This document shows positions 14,964 to 19,469 of a stretch of DNA of 19,469 bases, one piece after another (within the stretch, counting starts at the first letter, position 1; each line of letters opens with the position of its first letter). Under the pieces are notes generated by a model. It made no database searches. It saw only the letters and a program-made list of their open reading frames with translations, and was not told where the DNA came from. Origin of the DNA: Anaerolineae bacterium (GTDB taxonomy: Bacteria; Chloroflexota; Anaerolineae; DRVO01); assembly GCA_012719195.1 (NCBI GenBank), contig JAAYAV010000091.1:1-19469 (forward strand). The letters are read 5' to 3'. A program made the position numbers and the translations under genes.

Positions 14964-14993
14964 GCGACCCGGGAGGTGAGCGACGAGGGGGAT

Positions 14994-15016
14994 CCCGCGT
15001 CGACATCACACGCGGG
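14994..15016. repeat. Inverted repeat between the regulator and ATP synthase promoters
   Basis: CCCGCGT (14994-15000) and ACGCGGG (15010-15016) form a perfect 7-bp inverted repeat with a 9-base centre. It lies 40 bp upstream of the ATP operon -35 and about 30 bp upstream of the regulator -35, so it could be a shared operator. Confidence 0.35.
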
Positions 15017-15055
15017 CCAGAGAGATTGTGACACGGTGAACGAATTCCGGTTCGG

Positions 15056-15084
15056 TTGTCGCGGAGGCGGTTCTGTGATATAGT
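15056..15084 (+). promoter_or_regulatory. Sigma-70 promoter of the ATP synthase operon
   Basis: TTGTCG (15056-15061), a 17-nt spacer and TATAGT (15079-15084) predict a start near 15091, with a GC-rich leader of about 36 nt before the first gene. Confidence 0.65.
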
Positions 15085-15126
15085 CGCGGGCGCGGCGGGC
15101 GGACTTCGGCCGCGGTGGAGTGGGTG

Positions 15127-15360
15127 ATGAAGATCGATCGGGGCACACTGCGTGCGCTGGCTGTGGCCGCGCAACTGGGGACCTCGATCGCTGCTTCGCT
15201 CGGGCTGGCCATGGGCGGAGGCTTCCTACTGGACCGCTGGCTAGGCACAGAACCTGTCTTCCTGCTCCTGGGCATTGTGGTAGGCCTGGGGGCAGTCTAC
15301 TACACGCTACGAGACCTGAGCGTGCAGTTCGGCAAGAGCCAGGGCGGGGAGAGGTCATAG
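15127..15360 (+). CDS. AtpI/AtpZ-like small membrane protein (ATPase gene 1)
   Basis: This 77-aa protein has two membrane helices (about 10-32 and 40-62) separated by the short loop LLDRWLGTEP. It matches the ATPase_gene1 pattern G-x-x-x-D-x-x-x-x-x-x-P followed by a Gly-rich second helix (LLLGIVVGLGAVYYTLRDL). Such proteins are encoded first in many ATP synthase operons and assist c-ring or Fo assembly or ion supply (AtpI/AtpZ); they are not structural subunits. ATG at 15127 has GGAG at 15117-15120 six bases ahead; an in-frame GTG at 15115 would overlap that site. It lies 39 bases ahead of atpB. Confidence 0.8.
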   Translation: MKIDRGTLRALAVAAQLGTSIAASLGLAMGGGFLLDRWLGTEPVFLLLGIVVGLGAVYYTLRDLSVQFGKSQGGERS

Positions 15361-15399
15361 CCGTCCGGCACGGCCTGCATCGACGACGGAGGTCGGGAC

Positions 15400-16125
15400 T
15401 TGCACATCACGCTTGCACCAGAGCCCATCTTCCAGGTGGGACCGCTGGTGGTCACGAATACCATGGTGACCAGCGCCCTGGTGGTGCTTATCCTGTCCGT
15501 CGTGGCCGTGATCTACCGCTCGGTGATAACCGCCGAGAAGCCGGGGCGGTTTCAGAGCGTGGTAGAGTGGGTGCTCGGCTACGTGCTGGGCCTGTGTGAG
15601 CAAACCGCGGGCAAGGCGCTGGGCCGTCGCATATTCCCGCTCGTGGCCACGTTTTTCATCTTCATTCTAAGTGCGAACTGGATTGGTCTCCTCCCCGGGT
15701 TCCACTTCATCACGGTCACCAACTCCGAGGGTTTCGCCGTGCCGCTGCTTCGCAGCGCCAACAGCGACTGGAACATGACGGCGGCGCTGGCACTGGTGGC
15801 GGTTGTGACGGTGCAGGTGATGGGAGTGCGGGAACATGGGGTCAAGGGCTACCTGAAGGAGTTGGCCACACCGCCGCTGCTGGCGCCCATTCACGTCGTC
15901 TCCGAGCTCTCGCACGTCATCTCGCTCTCCGGCCGACTCTTTGGCAACATCTTCGGGGGCGAGGTGCTGATGCTGGTGATGTACACACTGGTGCCGTACG
16001 TCGTTCCCGCAGTCTTCATCGGCCTGGAGATGTTCTTCGGCTTCATTCAGGCGCTTATCTTCACGGTGCTTACGATTGTCTACATCGCGTTGGCGGCGGC
16101 GCCGGCGCATGAGGAAGCAGCCTAG
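15400..16125 (+). CDS. atpB: ATP synthase Fo subunit a
   Basis: This 241-aa membrane protein has five or six hydrophobic helices. The proton-channel helix carries the essential Arg179 in SLSGRLFGNIFGGEVLM, the counterpart of E. coli aArg210, with the conserved Asn and Glu after it. Earlier segments FFIFILSANWIGLLPGFHF and the C-terminal FGFIQALIFTVLTIVYIALA are also typical. With the c-ring it forms the proton path. The start is TTG at 15400, with GGAGG at 15388-15392 seven bases ahead; no closer ATG fits the family N-terminus. It is the second gene of the operon. Confidence 0.96.
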   Translation: MHITLAPEPIFQVGPLVVTNTMVTSALVVLILSVVAVIYRSVITAEKPGRFQSVVEWVLGYVLGLCEQTAGKALGRRIFPLVATFFIFILSANWIGLLPGFHFITVTNSEGFAVPLLRSANSDWNMTAALALVAVVTVQVMGVREHGVKGYLKELATPPLLAPIHVVSELSHVISLSGRLFGNIFGGEVLMLVMYTLVPYVVPAVFIGLEMFFGFIQALIFTVLTIVYIALAAAPAHEEAA

Positions 16126-16173
16126 CCAGGGGGGCGGTGCCCGGCGAATCACCACATGGGGGTAGCGGTACTA

Positions 16174-16404
16174 ATGGAGCAAGAGGGGTTGATCAAGCTG
16201 GCCGCCAGCCTGGCCATCGGTCTGGGCTCGCTGGGGCCGGCGGTAGGGATCGGCTATGCGGTGGGCAAGGCCATGGAGGCCATTGGGCGCAACCCAGAGG
16301 CTGAGAACGCGGTGCGCAGCACCATGATCATCGGCGCGGGTCTGGCCGAGGCGGTGGCCATCTACGCCTTCGTCATCGCTCTCATCCTCGCGCTCGTTGT
16401 CTGA
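16174..16404 (+). CDS. atpE: ATP synthase Fo subunit c
   Basis: This 76-aa proteolipid has two helices joined by the polar loop GRNPEA. Helix 1 holds the Gly-rich packing motif GLGSLGPAVGIGYAVGKAM. Helix 2 has the ion-binding Glu59 in GLAEAVAIYAFVIAL. The position matching Gln32 of sodium-type c subunits is Ile, and the residue after Glu is Ala rather than Ser, so proton rather than sodium coupling is inferred. Multiple copies form the rotor ring. ATG at 16174 gives the usual length, with GGGGG about 11 bases upstream. An in-frame ATG at 16156 would add six residues but has no ribosome site. Confidence 0.94.
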   Translation: MEQEGLIKLAASLAIGLGSLGPAVGIGYAVGKAMEAIGRNPEAENAVRSTMIIGAGLAEAVAIYAFVIALILALVV

Positions 16405-16417
16405 TCCCTCAGTGAAG

Positions 16418-16431
16418 CGGACGAGAGTCCG
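16418..16431 (+). other. Small hairpin between atpE and atpF
   Basis: CGGAC (16418-16422) and GTCCG (16427-16431) enclose a GAGA loop, a stable GNRA tetraloop. It lies in the 44-base gap after atpE and ahead of the atpF ribosome site. It might help set the high c-subunit yield by stabilising the atpE mRNA end; that role is inferred. Confidence 0.4.
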
Positions 16432-16448
16432 GAGACCGGGGAGCTAGT

Positions 16449-16955
16449 ATGGGCGCACTTGGCTTCGATCTGGGAAGCATCCTCTGGCAGCTAGTAGCCT
16501 TTGGGATACTTCTCTTTGTGCTGTACAGGTTCATGTACCGGCCGACACTAGCCATGCTGGACGCCCGGGCCGAACGAGTCCGCCAGGGGTTGGAGCAGGC
16601 AGAAGACGCCCGACGCCAGTCTGACGCTGCCCGCCTTGAGTTCGAGCGGACGCTGGATGAGGCCAGGAAGCAAGGGCAGCAGGTCGTCGCGGAGGCGACG
16701 AAGTCGGCTGAGCGGGCGCGCCAGGACATCGAGGCGCAGGCGCGTCTCGAGGCAGAGAGGGTGCTGGAAGAGGCGCGGCAGCGGATTGAGAACGAGCGCC
16801 GGCAGGCTCTGGCCGCCGTCCATGACGAGATCGTGGACCTGTCCATCGAGGCTACCCGGAGGGTGTTGCGCCAGGGCATCGACGAGGACATGCAGCGGCG
16901 GCTAGTCGGCCGGTTCCTCCAGGAGGAGTCGGGAGACGGCGTCAATGCCGGATAG
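16449..16955 (+). CDS. atpF: ATP synthase Fo subunit b
   Basis: This 168-aa protein has one N-terminal membrane helix (about 9-29, ILWQLVAFGILLFVLYRF) and then a long, charged Ala/Glu/Arg-rich coiled coil (about 35-150), the usual stator-stalk layout. Two copies link subunit a to delta and alpha in F1. The start is ATG with GGGGAG at 16438-16443 five bases ahead. Its end overlaps atpH by 11 bases, indicating translational coupling. It is not fused to delta, unlike the b-delta fusion of mycobacteria. Confidence 0.95.
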   Translation: MGALGFDLGSILWQLVAFGILLFVLYRFMYRPTLAMLDARAERVRQGLEQAEDARRQSDAARLEFERTLDEARKQGQQVVAEATKSAERARQDIEAQARLEAERVLEEARQRIENERRQALAAVHDEIVDLSIEATRRVLRQGIDEDMQRRLVGRFLQEESGDGVNAG

Positions 16956-17472
16956 CAGTCTCGTCGATGCCTACGCTCGGGCGGTTCTGTCTTCGGCCTT
17001 GGATCGGTGGGTTGTCGGGCTCGAGACCCTTAGGGACGGTCTCCGCCACGATGACGCTGCCCGCGGCGCTCTGGCCGACACCAGCCTGCCCTTCGAGGCG
17101 CGGCACGAAGCCGCCGAGAAGCTCTGCGGCCCCGAGTCTCAGACGGAACTGATGAACTTGGCTCACACTCTTGCCGAACGAGGACATCTCGACCTCCTGG
17201 ATGACCTCATTGCGCACCTCAGGCGTCTCTCACGCTACGGGCCTGAGGCGGTGGTGGCCTTGGTCACGAGTGCGGTCCCGCTGGACGAAGAAACCAAGGG
17301 CAGCATCACTCGGCGCCTGACCGACGAGTACGGGCCGAGGTTGGCGGTGGAATGGAAGGTTGACCCGGCCATACTTGGAGGGCTGGTGATCCAAGTGGGC
17401 GACCGCTTGATGGACGACAGCGTGGCCACGCGCCTGGAGCGGCTTCGCAGGACGCTTCGCGGGAGAGAGTAG
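16945..17472 (+). CDS. atpH: ATP synthase F1 subunit delta
   Basis: This 175-aa protein matches delta/OSCP length. An all-helical N-terminal domain (YARAVLSSALDRW) leads to the C-terminal stretch typical of the family: VTSAVPLDEETKGSITRRL, then the conserved DPAILGGLVIQVGDRLMDDS. It caps the alpha-beta hexamer and holds it to the b-subunit stalk. It starts at ATG inside the end of atpF, with GGGAG about ten bases upstream. A 71-base gap with a branched hairpin separates it from atpA. Confidence 0.95.
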   Translation: MPDSSLVDAYARAVLSSALDRWVVGLETLRDGLRHDDAARGALADTSLPFEARHEAAEKLCGPESQTELMNLAHTLAERGHLDLLDDLIAHLRRLSRYGPEAVVALVTSAVPLDEETKGSITRRLTDEYGPRLAVEWKVDPAILGGLVIQVGDRLMDDSVATRLERLRRTLRGRE

Positions 17473-17481
17473 GCTCCGGTT

Positions 17482-17525
17482 TGTGTTGCCGCAGCCCGGC
17501 CGGATGGCCACAGTTCGGCAACGTA
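17482..17525 (+). other. Two-tier hairpin between atpH and atpA
   Basis: An outer stem pairs 17485-17491 (GTTGCCG) with 17516-17522 (CGGCAAC), extendable by three weaker pairs. An inner stem pairs GGCC (17498-17501) with GGCC (17506-17509) around GGAT. It ends just before the atpA ribosome site (GGGAGGG, 17529-17535). No T-run follows, so a processing or translation-tuning role is more likely than termination. Confidence 0.5.
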
Positions 17526-17543
17526 TGTGGGAGGGTCTCCTAA

Positions 17544-19049
17544 GTGCTGAGAACGGATGACATAGTCGCCTCAATCCGGCGCCAGATCGACGACTTCCAG
17601 CCGCCGCCGCTGCGAGCCGACCTGGGATCTGTGCGCCACGTGGGCGACGGCATCGCCTATGCCGACGGGCTCTCCGGAGCCATGGCGGGTGAGATGGTGC
17701 AGTTCAGCGACGGGACCTACGGCATGATCCTCAACCTGGAGACGCATCAGGTCGGGATCATCATTCTCGGCGATGGCGGCCACATCGAGGAGGGCGACTC
17801 GGTCCGCGGCACGGGCCGTGTCATCGACGTACCGGTGGGCGAGGCGCTCCTGGGTCGGGTAGTAAACGCCCTGGGACAGCCGGTGGACGGGAAGGGGCCG
17901 ATCCGGGCGGACGAGCATTACCCGGTGGAGCGGACTGCCCCCGGCATCGTGCAGCGGACCAACGTAGATACACCCGTGCAGAGCGGCCTGAAAGTGGTTG
18001 ATGCTGTCATCCCAATCGGCCGTGGCCAGCGCGAGCTCATCATTGGTGACCGGCAGACGGGCAAGACTACCATCGCGGTGGACACGATCCTCAACCAGAA
18101 GGGTAAGGACCTTGTCTGCATATATGTGGCGATCGGTCAGAAGCAGGCGAACATTGCCCATGTCGTAGCGACGCTCGAGGAGTATGGCGCCCTGGCCCAC
18201 ACCATCGTGGTGAAGGCTTCCGCGTCCGATCCGGCGGCGGTGCAGTACCTCGCGCCTTACGCCGGGTGCGCCATGGGCGAATACTTCATGGACCGCGGCA
18301 TGGACGCGCTGGTGGTCTACGACGACCTCCTCAAGCACGCCTGGGCCTATCGCGAGCTCTCGCTGCTGCTGCGGCGCCCGCCGGGACGAGAAGCCTTCCC
18401 GGGAGACATCTTCTACCTGCACTCCCGGCTCCTGGAGCGGGCGGCGCGCCTCAACGAGGAGAACGGTGGCGGCAGCCTGACGGCGCTGCCGATCGTCGAG
18501 ACGCAGGAAGGTGACATCTCCGCCTATATCCCAACCAACATCATCTCCATCACCGATGGGCAGCTGTATCTGGAGTCGGACCTCTTCTACTCCGGCATCC
18601 GGCCGGCAGTGAACCCGGGCCTGTCCGTGTCTCGAGTGGGAGGCGATGCGCAGACTCCGGCCATGCGACAGGTGGCGGGCCGCCTTCGCCTGGAGTTGGC
18701 GCAGTTCCGCGAGCTGTCAGCCTTCGCTCAGTTCGGCTCTGAGCTCGATGTGGCGACGAGGGCGCAGCTTGATCGCGGCCTACGCCTGACTGAGCTCCTC
18801 AAGCAGGGGCAGCACCAGACGATGGCGCTGGAGGACCAGATACTGGTGCTGTACGCCGGCATCCATGGGTACCTGGATGACGTGGCCGCGGAGAGGGTGC
18901 GTCGCTTCGAGTCCTCCCTGTTGGAGTTCGCCCGCAGTTCACACCCTGAGCTGATGGGGATTCTCTCCACGGGGGACAGGTTGACCGAAGAGGTGGAGAG
19001 CAAGATCCGCGCGGCGATAGACGACTTCAAAGCAATCGGGATCTACTAG
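17544..19049 (+). CDS. atpA: ATP synthase F1 subunit alpha
   Basis: This 501-aa protein has full length for the family. The beta-barrel N-terminus is followed by the nucleotide-binding domain with the Walker A loop GDRQTGKT (Lys174), Walker B-like ALVVYDDLLKHA, PTNIISITDGQLYLE, and the arginine finger Arg364 in PGLSVSRVGG, then a helical C-terminal domain. Alpha alternates with beta in the F1 hexamer, carries the non-catalytic nucleotide site and supplies the finger to the beta active site. The start is GTG with GGGAGGG eight bases ahead. atpG follows after five bases; beta (atpD) and epsilon (atpC) are expected beyond the right edge. Confidence 0.98.
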   Translation: MLRTDDIVASIRRQIDDFQPPPLRADLGSVRHVGDGIAYADGLSGAMAGEMVQFSDGTYGMILNLETHQVGIIILGDGGHIEEGDSVRGTGRVIDVPVGEALLGRVVNALGQPVDGKGPIRADEHYPVERTAPGIVQRTNVDTPVQSGLKVVDAVIPIGRGQRELIIGDRQTGKTTIAVDTILNQKGKDLVCIYVAIGQKQANIAHVVATLEEYGALAHTIVVKASASDPAAVQYLAPYAGCAMGEYFMDRGMDALVVYDDLLKHAWAYRELSLLLRRPPGREAFPGDIFYLHSRLLERAARLNEENGGGSLTALPIVETQEGDISAYIPTNIISITDGQLYLESDLFYSGIRPAVNPGLSVSRVGGDAQTPAMRQVAGRLRLELAQFRELSAFAQFGSELDVATRAQLDRGLRLTELLKQGQHQTMALEDQILVLYAGIHGYLDDVAAERVRRFESSLLEFARSSHPELMGILSTGDRLTEEVESKIRAAIDDFKAIGIY

Positions 19050-19054
19050 ACCCG

Positions 19055-19469
19055 GTGGCCAACGTCCGCGAGATCGCCCGCCGCATAACCACCGTCCGGA
19101 ACCTGGCCCAGGTGACCCGGGCCATGCAGATGGTGTCGGCGTCACGCATGCGCAAGGCTCAAGAACGCGTCCTGGCGGCCCGGCCCTACGCCACGAAGAC
19201 GACGGAGCTGCTGCGGCAGCTGGCCGCCGCGCAGGATCAGGAGGAAGTCGGCCATAGGCTGCTCCACTGCCGCCCGGTTGAGCGCGTGGCGATGGTGGTG
19301 GTCGCGTCCGACAGGGGGCTCTGCGGCAGCTACAACACCAACGTCATCCGCGCGGCGCTGCGCTACGCAAAAGGCCTGAAGGCAAGCGTGGGCTATGTCG
19401 CCGTTGGTGTCGAGGCGCGGCGCAGTATCCTAGCCGCCGGCGGCGACTTGCTGGCCGAGTTTGAGGGCA
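19055..19469 (+). CDS. atpG: ATP synthase F1 subunit gamma (3' end outside window)
   Basis: The frame is open from GTG at 19055 to the right edge, giving 138 codons, so this is a partial gene (full gamma is about 280-300 aa). The N-terminal helix NVREIARRITTVRNLAQVTR and AMQMVSASRMRKAQ are typical of the coiled-coil rotor shaft. VASDRGLCGSYNTNVIR is the family's conserved segment of the Rossmann-like domain. Gamma turns inside the alpha-beta hexamer and couples c-ring rotation to catalysis. It begins five bases after the atpA stop with no strong ribosome site, so its translation is probably coupled to atpA. Confidence 0.95.
   Translation, partial: MANVREIARRITTVRNLAQVTRAMQMVSASRMRKAQERVLAARPYATKTTELLRQLAAAQDQEEVGHRLLHCRPVERVAMVVVASDRGLCGSYNTNVIRAALRYAKGLKASVGYVAVGVEARRSILAAGGDLLAEFEG

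Noticed and set aside
15086..15116. GC-rich self-complementary stretch in the ATP operon leader as a riboswitch
   Set aside because: Only short 4-6 bp stems can form. The leader is too short, with no known riboswitch core.
14885..15126. Possible small RNA gene in the regulator-ATP operon gap
   Set aside because: The gap is explained by two divergent promoters and one inverted repeat. No independent terminator or RNA family pattern was seen.
17571..18422. 283-codon minus-strand frame opposite atpA
   Set aside because: It is antisense to the conserved alpha subunit, with no motif or ribosome site.

Overview
The window is about 19.5 kb of high-GC bacterial chromosome, densely packed with genes on both strands and with frequent GTG and TTG starts. 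No flagellar, phage, IS, CRISPR, tRNA or rRNA features were seen. Several features resemble gene-rich Chloroflexota: a zinc-ribbon Ser/Thr kinase with beta-sandwich repeats, a GAF-rich histidine kinase, type 2 IPP isomerase and many GTG/TTG starts. That assignment is an inference made without any database comparison; other deep-branching high-GC Gram-positive-like lineages remain possible.

Layout. (1) 1-1619, minus: the N-terminal 539 codons of a double-zinc-ribbon Ser/Thr kinase-like protein that runs off the left edge. It diverges from rpsO. (2) 1762-4527, plus: rpsO (S15) and pnp (PNPase), with a strong hairpin after rpsO, a long leader hairpin before pnp and a GC-rich hairpin after pnp. 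(3) 4564-5751: an AI-2E-family membrane protein. (4) 5765-6524: a CBS-pair/ACT protein with its own promoter, meeting convergent fni (type 2 IPP isomerase) in a 4-bp stop-codon overlap. fni and acpP diverge from back-to-back promoters. (5) 8023-9312, minus: an MFS transporter. (6) 9558-10775, plus: a FliA/WhiG-type sigma factor, a near-consensus sigma-28-type promoter, then a 75-aa FlgM-like anti-sigma candidate. (7) 10772-14884, minus: a PhoB-type response regulator and a 1135-aa GAF/PAS histidine kinase whose stop overlaps the stop of the FlgM-like gene. (8) 15056 to the right end, plus: the F-type ATP synthase operon atpI/Z-atpB-atpE-atpF-atpH-atpA-atpG (atpG truncated by the window edge), from a clear sigma-70 promoter.

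How the genes work together. The housekeeping genes cover translation and RNA turnover (rpsO, pnp), isoprenoid and fatty-acid supply (fni, acpP) and energy conversion (atp operon). Between them lies a regulatory island: sigma factor, probable anti-sigma and a two-component pair. The most notable result is the sigma-28/FlgM-like pair. The anti-sigma gene lies behind a promoter of the type its own sigma should recognise, a negative-feedback design, yet no flagellar gene is visible here. No gene-free stretch exceeds 300 bases. The longest gaps (1620-1856, 2127-2320, 9313-9557, 14885-15126) hold the promoters, hairpins and palindromes listed.
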